Of a stretch of 31,940 nucleotides of DNA, positions 25,350 through 31,940 are shown piece by piece. The notes beneath the pieces were generated by a model. It saw only the letters and a list, made by a program, of their open reading frames with translations. It was not told the origin of the DNA and ran no database searches. The DNA lies in assembly GCA_910588855.1 (NCBI GenBank), contig CAJUSR010000021.1:31266-63205 (forward strand). Reading direction: 5' to 3'. The translations under genes were made by a program, and so were the position numbers. Within the stretch, counting starts at the first letter, position 1. Each line of letters begins with the position of its first letter. The DNA is from an uncultured Kineothrix sp. (GTDB lineage Bacteria > Bacillota > Clostridia > Lachnospirales > Lachnospiraceae).

Positions 25350-26636
25350 ATGGCCATCAACAAGAAAAACGACAGAAAAATATGGTATGAACTGGATTTA
25401 TCCGCTATTGTTTACCCCACCTTGCAGCGCAGGGATTTTTCCTCTGTCTACAGGCTTTCTGTCGTACTCAAAGAAACAATCGACCCGGAAATCCTTCAGC
25501 AGGCAGTCGATATTTCCTTACGGCGTTTCCCTACTTATAAGGTAGCCATCCGCAAAGGTCTTTTCTGGAGATATTTGGAAACCAACAACCGGCCCGGCCC
25601 TTTTGTTCAGCCGGATATCAAAAATCCATGTATGCCTATGCCCTTCAAGGCAAACAACCGCTATCTTATCCGCATTTATTACCATGAATGCCGGATTGCT
25701 TTGGAAGCCCACCACAGTCTGGGAGACGGCACCGGCGGCATGTGTGTATTGCAGACCATTACCGCCGTATATTTAAGGCTTTTAGGGCACTCTGTTTCCA
25801 ATGGCGGCTTTGTGCTGGATGTTGAAGGACAGCCGGATCCGGAAGAGCTGGAAGACGCCTATATGCGTTATGCCAACGCACAAGTCCGTCCGCCCCGCCC
25901 CGGCGAAAAAGCTTATCGGGTAAGGGGAACCAAAGAACCTTTTTATACATTAAACATTATTGATGGCATCATGTCCGTAAAGCAAGTTATGGCGGTAGCG
26001 GCAAAATACAACGCAACGATTACGGAATATCTCAATTCCGTCCTTCTTTACGCCCTCCTGCAAAAGCAATACCACGACTGGCACCGGAAACTCCGGTCGG
26101 TAAAAATTGCTATGCCCGTCAACTTAAGGCGTTTTTTCCCGTCAAAAACATTGCGCAATTTTATTACTATGGTATACCCTTCCATTGACCCAAGGCTTGG
26201 GGAATATACATTTGATGAAATTGTTATCCATGTGCGGAATTATATGCGCTATTATATTAATGAAAAGTTTCTGCGGGGAGATATCACCACGAACGCAGCC
26301 ACCCAGCGGAATCCTTTCATACGGGTTGTTCCGCTTTTTATCAAAGATTTTACCGTCCGGCTTTTTTATACGAAAGTCCAGGACCGGAACTCCTCCGCCG
26401 GCTTAACCAACATGGGGGCTTTAAAGGTGCCCGAAGACATGAAGCCTTATATCGAACGGTTTGATATTTATATGGGGCAGCCTTTTTCTTCCCGTACTAA
26501 CTGTGCCATTGCCAGCTTTGAAGATACTCTTACCATTAATTTTGCCAGCAGCATTAAAGAAGCGGATGTGGAGCGTTATTTTTTCCGCAAACTTGTGAAG
26601 GACGGCATCCATATAAAAATAGAAAGCAACCGGTAA
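25350..26636 (+). CDS. Condensation/alcohol acetyltransferase-like CoA-dependent acyltransferase
   Basis: The 428-residue protein carries HHSLGDGTGG (about 120-129), the HHxxxDG catalytic motif of the chloramphenicol-acetyltransferase/condensation superfamily. Later blocks such as AMPVNLRRFFPSKTLRNF and SSAGLTNMGAL match the second half of that fold. It is a single soluble module, not part of a peptide synthetase. Such proteins are often annotated as alcohol acetyltransferases and may transfer an acyl group from CoA to a hydroxyl acceptor. The next gene starts 29 bp later, so they are probably an operon. Confidence 0.82.
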   Translation: MAINKKNDRKIWYELDLSAIVYPTLQRRDFSSVYRLSVVLKETIDPEILQQAVDISLRRFPTYKVAIRKGLFWRYLETNNRPGPFVQPDIKNPCMPMPFKANNRYLIRIYYHECRIALEAHHSLGDGTGGMCVLQTITAVYLRLLGHSVSNGGFVLDVEGQPDPEELEDAYMRYANAQVRPPRPGEKAYRVRGTKEPFYTLNIIDGIMSVKQVMAVAAKYNATITEYLNSVLLYALLQKQYHDWHRKLRSVKIAMPVNLRRFFPSKTLRNFITMVYPSIDPRLGEYTFDEIVIHVRNYMRYYINEKFLRGDITTNAATQRNPFIRVVPLFIKDFTVRLFYTKVQDRNSSAGLTNMGALKVPEDMKPYIERFDIYMGQPFSSRTNCAIASFEDTLTINFASSIKEADVERYFFRKLVKDGIHIKIESNR

Positions 26637-26665
26637 ACGGCTGCCTGAAAGGAATGGTGATTCAA

Positions 26666-27370
26666 ATGTCATATTGTGTAAACTGCGGGGTAGAGCTGGA
26701 TTCTTCCTTAAAGTCCTGCCCGCTTTGCCATACTCCTGTTATCCATCCCGGCGAACTGGAAAAAGCCGGGTTCACATCCCCTTACCCCGCTGAAAAAGGC
26801 CAGGTGGAAACAGTAAAAAGAAAGGACTTGGGCATCCTTGTAACCATCGTCCTTTCCGCTGCCGCTATCGGATGTGCGCTTTTAAATCTGTTTGTTTTTA
26901 CCGGAAGCTTATGGTCGCTCCTGATTATCGGCATCTGCATTATACTGTTCGTCCTGTCCATCCCAGCCGTTATCTATACCAAACAGCCCATTTATCTTTC
27001 CCTTCTTCTGGACGGAATTGCAATCGGCGTTTACTTGTATATGATAACTTTTCTGACGGCTTCCGCCAGATGGTTCTGGGAACTTGCCGTCCCTATTGTG
27101 GCCCTCGTGACCCTTTTGGCGGAAGTCCTTACCTTATGCATCCGCAAGCTGCCCGTTTCCATCATTGCCACGGCACTTTATCTCTTTGCGGAAGCTGCCA
27201 TCCTCTGTGTCGGGATTGAACTGTTTATTGACCGTTATTTCGGTTCTCCCCTTTCCCTGTCCTGGTCTGCCATCGTCCTTACTGTCTGCGGAATCATCGT
27301 TATTGCATTAGTTACCTTGCTTTCCACCCGACGGCTCAGAGAAGCGGTCAGACGCAGGCTCCACTTTTAA
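26666..27370 (+). CDS. Zinc-ribbon plus multi-helix membrane protein (DUF6320-like)
   Basis: The N terminus MSYCVNCGVELDSSLKSCPLC forms a CxxC...CxxC zinc ribbon (about residues 4-21). A Pro-rich linker follows, then six hydrophobic helices (about 50-225) and a short basic tail RRLREAVRRRLHF. The start at 26666 is preferred: GGTGA lies 5 bases upstream, while the ATG at 26654 directly abuts AAAGGA and leaves no spacing. The layout resembles DUF6320 proteins found beside acyltransferases in Clostridia (from memory, not searched). It may anchor or regulate the acyltransferase at the membrane. Function unknown. Confidence 0.78.
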   Translation: MSYCVNCGVELDSSLKSCPLCHTPVIHPGELEKAGFTSPYPAEKGQVETVKRKDLGILVTIVLSAAAIGCALLNLFVFTGSLWSLLIIGICIILFVLSIPAVIYTKQPIYLSLLLDGIAIGVYLYMITFLTASARWFWELAVPIVALVTLLAEVLTLCIRKLPVSIIATALYLFAEAAILCVGIELFIDRYFGSPLSLSWSAIVLTVCGIIVIALVTLLSTRRLREAVRRRLHF

Positions 27371-27393
27371 TATTTTGCCGCAAAAAAGTTTTG

Positions 27394-27480
27394 ATTTATA
27401 GAATAGAGCGATTTCTTCTATAAATTCGGGTGTCAAAAGTTGCCGGGGATACTGCCGGACAGACTTTTTGACACCCGAAT
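27394..27480. repeat. Two stacked perfect inverted repeats, probable bidirectional terminator
   Basis: ATTTATAGAA (27394-27403) pairs with TTCTATAAAT (27416-27425). The second hairpin is ATTCGGGTGTCAAAA (27424-27438) with TTTTGACACCCGAAT (27466-27480), a perfect 15-bp stem with inner CCGG pairing. They lie in the 313-bp gap between two convergent genes, where transcription from both sides must stop. The second hairpin shares sequence, in reverse orientation, with the element at 10779-10905. The rest of the gap (27481-27683) shows no gene. Confidence 0.7.
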
Positions 27481-27683
27481 CCTGTTATATGGAAAAAGCA
27501 TATTTATTTCTTACGGCGGAAAAGCATTTCCAATCAAAGACCCCGCTGCCAAATCCCCTACCTTCGGTTCAAAGTCTTTACTCCTTACCGTTTCATCGTT
27601 AAGGAAATCTCCCCCACCTGCCTTCGTTTTGCCCCTTATTTCGGTATCGTTTTAATCAAACATTCTCGTTATAAGTTTATGCT

Positions 27684-28883
27684 CTAATTCGCCCTCCGGT
27701 TACGTTCCCCATTCCATACCCGACATAAATATATTCCTATCAGTAAAATTACCGGAAAAACCACCCCTGCCAGCATACCCACTTTAAGGTTATTGCCCCA
27801 AGCGCCTGAAACCATTCCAACTACTGTAGGCCCTCCCGCGCATCCCACATCACCTGCCAATGCAAGCAACGCAAACATGGCAGTGCCTCCCCTGGCATCT
27901 GAAGCTGCCGCCTTACTAAACACCCCGGGCCACATGATGCCAACCGACAGACCGCACAATGCACAACCAATAAAACCCACAATCGGGCTTGGCACAAGCG
28001 AAATGCAAAGGTATGAAATAATGCACAAAACACTACTTCCAATCATAAATTCATCCAAGTCAATCCTTTCTCCATATTTTCCATAGAAAGCCCTGGCACT
28101 GCCCATCAGAAATGCAAACAGCATTGGCCCCGCCAAATCCCCTATTGTCTTACTTACGTGCAGCCCCGTTTCCGCAAAAGCAGATGCCCACTGGCTAACC
28201 GCCTGTTCGCTTGCCCCGGCACAAATCATCATTACCATCAATACCCAAAAGATTTTCTTACGAAAAAGTTGTCCGATTGTCAACCCCTTTTCCCCTTCAT
28301 CTATTAAAGAAGCGATTGGTACTTTTGTAAAAAAAATCAGATTGGCAAAAGGAACAATCGCCCAAACACAAGCCATAATTTTCCAGTTCTCTATGCCAAA
28401 CAGGTGAAAAAAAGCTGTCGATACAACCACGACTGCCATATGCCCCCAGCAATAAAAGGAATGAAGCAAGCTCATGGCTTTCTCCTTATTTTTAGTTGGG
28501 CAGGCTTCCACAATAGGGCTTACCAATACCTCTAACAATCCGCCACCCACTGCATATACGGCAACGGCAACCAGCAATCCTGTAAACGCATTTTCAAACA
28601 TATCCGGCAAAACAGTCAGGAATACGAAACCCATCACTGCACAGAGATGGGCAATAATCACTGATGCACGATACCCTATCCTGTCAACAAAAGTAACTGA
28701 CAGGATATCCACCAACAGTTGCAAGCCAAAATTAAATGTAATAAGCAACGTAATCTGTGTCATCGGGATACCATAACTGCTATGGAAAGTCAGAAAAAGA
28801 AGCGGAACGAAATTGTTTACAATCGCCTGCACAATATATCCGATAAAGCAGGCATACAATGTTTTATTATAACTTTTATCCAT
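27684..28883 (-). CDS. MFS transporter
   Basis: A 399-residue protein with twelve hydrophobic segments in two six-helix halves, joined by a cytosolic loop near residues 190-205 (FFTKVPIASLIDEGEKGL). A motif-A-like loop LSVTFVDRIGYRAS follows helix 2. SPIVEACPTKNKEKAMSLLHSFYCWGHM resembles sugar-transporting MFS members of the FucP-like branch; this assignment is tentative. AGGAGG sits 7 bases before the ATG. It is downstream of the AAC-like gene and the LacI-type regulator on the same strand, so substrate-controlled uptake or export is likely. Confidence 0.87.
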   Translation of the reverse strand: MDKSYNKTLYACFIGYIVQAIVNNFVPLLFLTFHSSYGIPMTQITLLITFNFGLQLLVDILSVTFVDRIGYRASVIIAHLCAVMGFVFLTVLPDMFENAFTGLLVAVAVYAVGGGLLEVLVSPIVEACPTKNKEKAMSLLHSFYCWGHMAVVVVSTAFFHLFGIENWKIMACVWAIVPFANLIFFTKVPIASLIDEGEKGLTIGQLFRKKIFWVLMVMMICAGASEQAVSQWASAFAETGLHVSKTIGDLAGPMLFAFLMGSARAFYGKYGERIDLDEFMIGSSVLCIISYLCISLVPSPIVGFIGCALCGLSVGIMWPGVFSKAAASDARGGTAMFALLALAGDVGCAGGPTVVGMVSGAWGNNLKVGMLAGVVFPVILLIGIYLCRVWNGERNRRAN

Positions 28884-28991
28884 GATAAAACCTCCTGTTT
28901 CCCATAAGGCAAAATATGTTTTTCTTTTATCCTCAAAATATCTACATCCATTTCTCTTTTCTGAAGATGACCAATCAAAAACCCTGCTGCA

Positions 28992-29065
28992 AGCAACGGG
29001 GTATCAAACTTGCAGCGCTGCAGAGCAGCGGGGTATTTGACCCTCGCGGCAGTCTTGCTCGCGGG
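28992..29065. repeat. Palindromic/direct-repeat element between AAC-like and MFS genes
   Basis: AGCAACGGGGTATCAAA (28992-29008) recurs as AGCAGCGGGGTATTTGA (29024-29040), 32 bp later. Between and after them are TGCAGCGCTGCA, a 12-bp perfect palindrome, and a CTCGCGG...CTCGCGGG pair. GC-rich folds are likely on either strand. The element lies between the acetyltransferase stop and the MFS start and may be a terminator or a REP-like repeat. Confidence 0.5.
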
Positions 29066-29134
29066 AATAAATTTATCACTCGTATGCCCCTTTCCATAGA
29101 CAGGGAAAAGAGACGGAAATTTTCCGCCCTTCCG

Positions 29135-29926
29135 TCATTTTCTGTTTTCTTCTATCCATTTCACGGCAAAATCTACCAAAGCCCTTTGACGCATCATGGA
29201 AAGAATGCCATTCCCCAAAGGCACATGACGAACCTGCCCTGTCTGCTCAAATGCTTCCCCAATCGCCGGAAAGTCCTCCCCATCTACAGCTAATGTTTCA
29301 TAGGATTTCCATATCCGCTGTCCGTCAAGCTGTATGGCACTGCTTTCTATCACCGTATGCTTACTTGGATATTCAGCTCTTACATCTGCTAAATGAAGGG
29401 AGGTGTTTTTGTCATAACCAACTCCGACCAGTAAAACATATCCATCCAGTTCATACAGCCTGCCAATCGGCGAGTTGTCTCCAAAAATATCAGACAGGTC
29501 ATGGTTTTCTGTCAGATACTGTGCGTAGCGTCCCCATGCCGCTACTGACCTTGCAGGATGATTGCTTCTAAGCGTTCCCGGCCACTGCCGGAACATTTCC
29601 GGCACGGCACCCATTGTATTTGTGGGTGTAATCCGTTTGTCATAAGCAGGTATGCATTCACGTATGACGGGCCACCATTCCTTCGGTTCCTGCCAATAAA
29701 CGCCTGCCGCCGGGTCCAAATTTTTCCATGACTGTGTCGGCATCATAATCGTACCTTCATCACTCACATTCTCCATCAACGCTTCAATGACTGACTGCGC
29801 GCCACCACACACATAACCAAGACTGCTCAACGATGTATGCACCATAATCGACTGCCCTTTTTTGACACCCACATCCCTCAAAGCAGCCTTAATATCTCCC
29901 GGAGTTACCAGCTTCCTTTTTTCCAT
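29135..29926 (-). CDS. AAC(3)-family aminoglycoside N-acetyltransferase-like protein
   Basis: A 263-residue protein of the antibiotic NAT fold. Typical blocks are GVKKGQSIMVHTSLSSLGYV at the CoA-binding start, TIMMPTQSW, NTMGAVPEMFRQWPG, the hallmark SNHPARSVAAWG, and PIGRLYELDGYVLLVGVG. Enzymes of this fold acetylate the 3-amino group of aminoglycosides, but many chromosomal members have other amine substrates, so resistance should not be assumed. The ATG at 29926 has GGAG 7 bases upstream; the longer frame to 29968 runs through repeat copy B. Expression probably starts near 30090 and passes through that structured leader. Confidence 0.87.
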   Translation of the reverse strand: MEKRKLVTPGDIKAALRDVGVKKGQSIMVHTSLSSLGYVCGGAQSVIEALMENVSDEGTIMMPTQSWKNLDPAAGVYWQEPKEWWPVIRECIPAYDKRITPTNTMGAVPEMFRQWPGTLRSNHPARSVAAWGRYAQYLTENHDLSDIFGDNSPIGRLYELDGYVLLVGVGYDKNTSLHLADVRAEYPSKHTVIESSAIQLDGQRIWKSYETLAVDGEDFPAIGEAFEQTGQVRHVPLGNGILSMMRQRALVDFAVKWIEENRK

Positions 29927-30063
29927 TTTAATCTCCATTCTGAAGCGTTTACACGATGAAGCGCGCAAATCTCAAATTTGCGTCTGCCATCAGGGCTTAT
30001 TTGTGTCGCTCCAGCACAAATAGCCATGTGATAAAACCAGCTATCGGACTGGTTTTTCACACT
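29925..30063. repeat. Interspersed structured repeat, copy B, in the leader of the AAC-like gene
   Basis: This copy is nearly colinear with copy A plus a 20-odd-base hairpin insert (CGCAAAT/ATTTGCG). TATTTGTG (29998-30005) pairs with CACAAATA (30015-30022). The loop CGCTCCAG (30007-30014) pairs with CTGAAGCG (29940-29947) except for one position. One C-G pair of copy A is T-A here, a paired change. In the last hairpin, copy A's TCAG/CTGA becomes CCAG/CTGG, again paired. On the minus strand the element ends with the Shine-Dalgarno sequence (GGAGATTAAA) of the acetyltransferase gene, so it could control ribosome access. Confidence 0.7.
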
Positions 30064-30096
30064 ATTGTTCCAGTCTGCGTCTTAGCAGCTGTAATA

Positions 30097-30125
30097 ATAA
30101 TAAAGTGAACCATGATAAATAGCAA
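30097..30125 (-). promoter_or_regulatory. Promoter of the AAC-like gene
   Basis: On the minus strand TTGCTA (30125-30120), a 17-bp spacer and TATTAT (30102-30097) predict a start near 30090 and a leader of about 165 nt holding repeat copy B. Confidence 0.55.
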
Positions 30126-30126
30126 A

Positions 30127-30142
30127 GGTTAAACGCATAACC
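30127..30142. promoter_or_regulatory. Candidate LacI-family operator upstream of the AAC-like promoter
   Basis: GGTTAAACGCATAACC is a 16-bp imperfect palindrome with a central CG and arms GGTTA/TAACC, the general form of LacI/GalR operators. It sits directly beside the -35 hexamer. The neighbouring regulator gene is its likely source of control. Confidence 0.45.
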
Positions 30143-30159
30143 CATGACAAAATTAAGCC

Positions 30160-31173
30160 TCATTCTTTGTGCATTTTTACATCACGCACACTGTCACGCT
30201 CTTTGAGGGTTACAGACAGCGTCACATTTTTCTCCCTGCAGCCTCCGTTTCTTAACTGGTGCAGCATTTTGACTGCCAAAGCTGCCCTTTGCCTGTTATC
30301 CTGTTTTATCGTGGTCAAAGCCGGTACAAACCTTTCACATTCCCTTACATTATCAAAACCAACTACCGATATATCCTCCGGAACGGATATCCCCACACTT
30401 TTCAGGAATTGGATAAAATCCATTGCATAATAATCTGACACTGCGAAAACTGCTGAATATTTCTTTATTTCCCCTAAATGCTCCATGTAAAAAACAGTAC
30501 GCGCTTCCTGCTCCATAGGAATCACCATAAGCTCCGCATTAGGAATCTCACTTTTTAACCCCATAAATCTTTTCATATCCATACAAATAGAATTATCCGA
30601 TATACATAGCACAGCCCTGTGCCCCTTGCTTTTCAGATAACGCCCCGCCTGTACCCCGCCGTCAAAGTGATTGGCCTGAATATTTACAAGATTACCTGAA
30701 CTTTCCATATATCCGTCATAAACCACAAACGGGATATGCATCTGTTCCCTCAGTTTTTTATAATCCTGTTCGCAATAGCCAATCAGCACCATGCCCTCCA
30801 TATTCCACATGGAAGCAAATTTGGGGATTTCATTCCATTTATCTGTAATTTTAAGCATAAGGAACTTTCCTGCCTGCTCTATCTCCTTTGCCAAGGCGTT
30901 CACCGATGCGGAAATAAAATAATCCTCCAACGCATGACCTTCATATTTTTCATGATCATTGATAACTACCCCGATGATTTTAGAATCATTTTGTGCCAAC
31001 AGCACCCCTGCCATACTTGGAATGTACTGTTTTTCTTCCAAAAGCTGCTGCACGCGTTTCACCGTTTCATCTGATATTTTCTTTGTCTTGCCATGAATAA
31101 CATTCGATACGGTAGCCGTACTCACTCCTAATTCCTCAGCAATATCGACAATCCTAATTCTTCCGCCCTCCAT
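30160..31173 (-). CDS. LacI/GalR-family transcriptional regulator
   Basis: A 337-residue repressor-type protein. The N-terminal helix-turn-helix and hinge read IVDIAEELGVSTATVSNVIH...YIPSMAGVLLA. The periplasmic-binding-like effector domain follows, with SKIIGVVINDHEKYE, NMEGMVLIGY, GRYLKSKGHRAVLCIS, AVFAVSDYYAMDFIQFLKS and SVVGFDNVRECE. The effector is probably a sugar or related small molecule, not identifiable here. The ATG at 31173 is favoured; AGAGG lies 10 bases upstream. The frame extends three codons to a TTG. Probable targets are its own promoter and the acetyltransferase-MFS genes downstream on the same strand. Confidence 0.92.
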   Translation of the reverse strand: MEGGRIRIVDIAEELGVSTATVSNVIHGKTKKISDETVKRVQQLLEEKQYIPSMAGVLLAQNDSKIIGVVINDHEKYEGHALEDYFISASVNALAKEIEQAGKFLMLKITDKWNEIPKFASMWNMEGMVLIGYCEQDYKKLREQMHIPFVVYDGYMESSGNLVNIQANHFDGGVQAGRYLKSKGHRAVLCISDNSICMDMKRFMGLKSEIPNAELMVIPMEQEARTVFYMEHLGEIKKYSAVFAVSDYYAMDFIQFLKSVGISVPEDISVVGFDNVRECERFVPALTTIKQDNRQRAALAVKMLHQLRNGGCREKNVTLSVTLKERDSVRDVKMHKE

Positions 31174-31190
31174 ATGTATCAAACCTCTCT

Positions 31191-31218
31191 TTTATAGCAA
31201 TTATGGTTTATTGAAACC
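31191..31218 (-). promoter_or_regulatory. Promoter of the LacI-type gene with overlapping palindrome
   Basis: TGCTATAAA on the minus strand (TATAAA at 31196-31191) is an extended -10. GGTTTATTGAAACC (31205-31218, arms GGTTT/AAACC) lies in the spacer just upstream. It shares the GGTT...AACC ends with the candidate operator at 30127-30142, so autorepression is plausible. Confidence 0.45.
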
Positions 31219-31419
31219 GCAAGCCCTTTGTATCATCCCACCAAACTCCGCAACCCAAATAAAGTTTTTTGTGAAGCCAAAAAGAAGGCAATGGATTGCT
31301 TCCTATCCATCGCCGCCAGCTATACGCACATCCATTTCCTTTTCCCTGATAGGACAGGCCCATCATACGGATACGATTTTTCCTACCTCTCCTAATCCTC
31401 CGTCCCAATCTATTATGCC

Positions 31420-31442
31420 AAAAACTCCCTCACGGAGTTTTT
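31420..31442. terminator. Bidirectional intrinsic terminator
   Basis: AAAAACTCC (31420-31428), loop CTCAC and GGAGTTTTT (31434-31442) form a perfect 9-bp stem with a U-tract on either strand. It lies between the LacI-type gene and the integrative element end. Confidence 0.75.
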
Positions 31443-31462
31443 GATTTCCTCCCCTGCTTCTG

Positions 31463-31478
31463 TTTTTTTCTTCAAAAA
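31463..31478. other. Possible integrative-element junction
   Basis: A T-run (31463-31469), CTTC and an A-run (31474-31478) form a T-rich/short spacer/A-rich sequence, the kind of target that Tn916-family elements enter. It lies about 170 bp beyond the integrase stop codon, where an element end is expected. The exact junction cannot be fixed without the empty site. Confidence 0.3.
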
Positions 31479-31505
31479 TTATGGGTGAATTTAGATTATC
31501 TCTTT

Positions 31506-31582
31506 AGAAGTTCTTATATGTCGGTATAGCCCGTATTTTCGGGCTTTCCCGGCATTTTAGATATGGGGAGAAGTTCTTATAT
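31506..31582. repeat. 14-bp direct repeats near the element end
   Basis: AGAAGTTCTTATAT occurs at 31506-31519 and 31569-31582, 63 bp apart. Between them a hairpin AGCCCG...CGGGCT (about 31528-31545) is present. Paired repeats of this kind at the int end of conjugative transposons often bind integrase or excisionase. Confidence 0.55.
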
Positions 31583-31616
31583 ACCCTCAAAACTTCTTAG
31601 GTTTTCCCTCTCAATG

Positions 31617-31636
31617 GTAGTAAAAGAAGTAGTAAA
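31617..31636. repeat. GTAGTAAA direct repeat, 12-bp spacing
   Basis: GTAGTAAA occurs at 31617-31624 and 31629-31636, immediately after the integrase stop codon. The position suggests arm-type binding sites for the integrase N-terminal domain. Confidence 0.45.
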
Positions 31637-31647
31637 TCCGTCTGCGG

Positions 31648-31940
31648 CTATGCAATCAGCCGTTCCATTTCAGCCCTTGCGGAAGCGAATGTTGCGTGTG
31701 CGTAATAGTTCAGCGTCATGGTGATGTTGGAATGTCCCATGATATACTGTAACGCTTTCGGGTTCATGCCCGCATTGGCTAAGTTGGTGCAGAACGTATG
31801 GCGCAGGGTGTGGGGTGTCATTACTTTGGGTAAGGCTTCCTCATGGCACTTGTTGTACTTCTTCGCAAGCCCCCGGAACATGGTAGCATAGTTCACATTC
31901 GTTTTCGGGCAGCCGTCCCGGTTGAGGAAAAGGAAATTGC
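31648..31940 (-). CDS. int: Tyrosine recombinase (Tn916/Tn1549-type integrase), C-terminal part
   Basis: The frame is open to the window edge, so only the last 97 or so codons are seen; the 5' part lies to the right. It holds the catalytic HTLRHTFCTNLANAG (His and Arg of the H-x-x-R box), the GHSNITMTLNYYAHAT block with the second His and the nucleophile Tyr, and an amphipathic tail ARAEMERLIA. Phrases such as NAGMNPKALQYIMGHSNI are close to the Tn916 integrase as remembered. It catalyses excision and integration of a conjugative element that must extend rightward. It is intact in the visible part. Confidence 0.92.
   Translation of the reverse strand, partial: NFLFLNRDGCPKTNVNYATMFRGLAKKYNKCHEEALPKVMTPHTLRHTFCTNLANAGMNPKALQYIMGHSNITMTLNYYAHATFASARAEMERLIA

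Noticed and set aside
27440..27655. 71-codon plus-strand ORF after the zinc-ribbon gene
   Set aside because: It starts inside the hairpin element and reads through it; its LPDRLFDT stretch is the repeat itself and there is no ribosome site.

Overview
The window looks like chromosomal DNA of a Clostridia species, most likely Lachnospiraceae (inference). The evidence is the gene order dgt-dnaG-rpoD-trmK-nif3, a class A RNase P RNA next to a TGS/uridine-kinase-like protein, lipoproteins with Gram-positive lipoboxes, strong AGGAGG-type ribosome binding sites, and a Tn916-type integrase at the right edge.

Layout. (1) 1-9731, minus strand: a six-gene accessory locus. In transcription order it is an acidic lipoprotein, two paralogous ~820-residue lipoproteins that join an Asp-box/beta-propeller-like half to an ABC solute-binding half, a MalF-type permease, a 41-codon ORF, a MalG-type permease and a HlyD-type adaptor that runs towards the left edge. 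No ATPase is visible. (2) 9732-12415: a divergent OmpR-type response regulator and histidine kinase. Between the two units is a perfect 17-bp palindrome placed to control both directions, so the two-component pair probably senses for and regulates the transport locus and itself. (3) 12423-14195: a ZIP metal transporter and a PH-like membrane protein. (4) 14289-24243: rnpB and the housekeeping macromolecular-synthesis run dgt, dnaG, rpoD, trmK, nif3 and a TGS-kinase protein. A two-gene ABC-type ATPase plus PD-(D/E)XK-like cassette sits between nif3 and the kinase gene. (5) 24306-27370: an alpha/beta hydrolase divergent from a condensation-like acyltransferase and a zinc-ribbon membrane protein. 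(6) 27684-31173: a LacI-type regulator, an AAC(3)-type acetyltransferase and an MFS transporter, all on the minus strand, with plausible LacI-family operators. (7) 31420-31940: the end of a Tn916-family integrative element, with the 3' part of its integrase.

The most unusual content is threefold. First is the propeller-SBP/permease/HlyD/two-component locus. Second is the ATPase-nuclease-like pair, a candidate defence module. Third is a set of interspersed structured repeats: three copies of a ~100-140-bp element carry a possible pseudoknot with paired base changes, one copy forms the leader of the acetyltransferase gene, and one is followed by a 12-bp-phased array that can encode a Cys-every-fourth-residue peptide. 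All functional statements rest on reading motifs by eye; no database search was possible.
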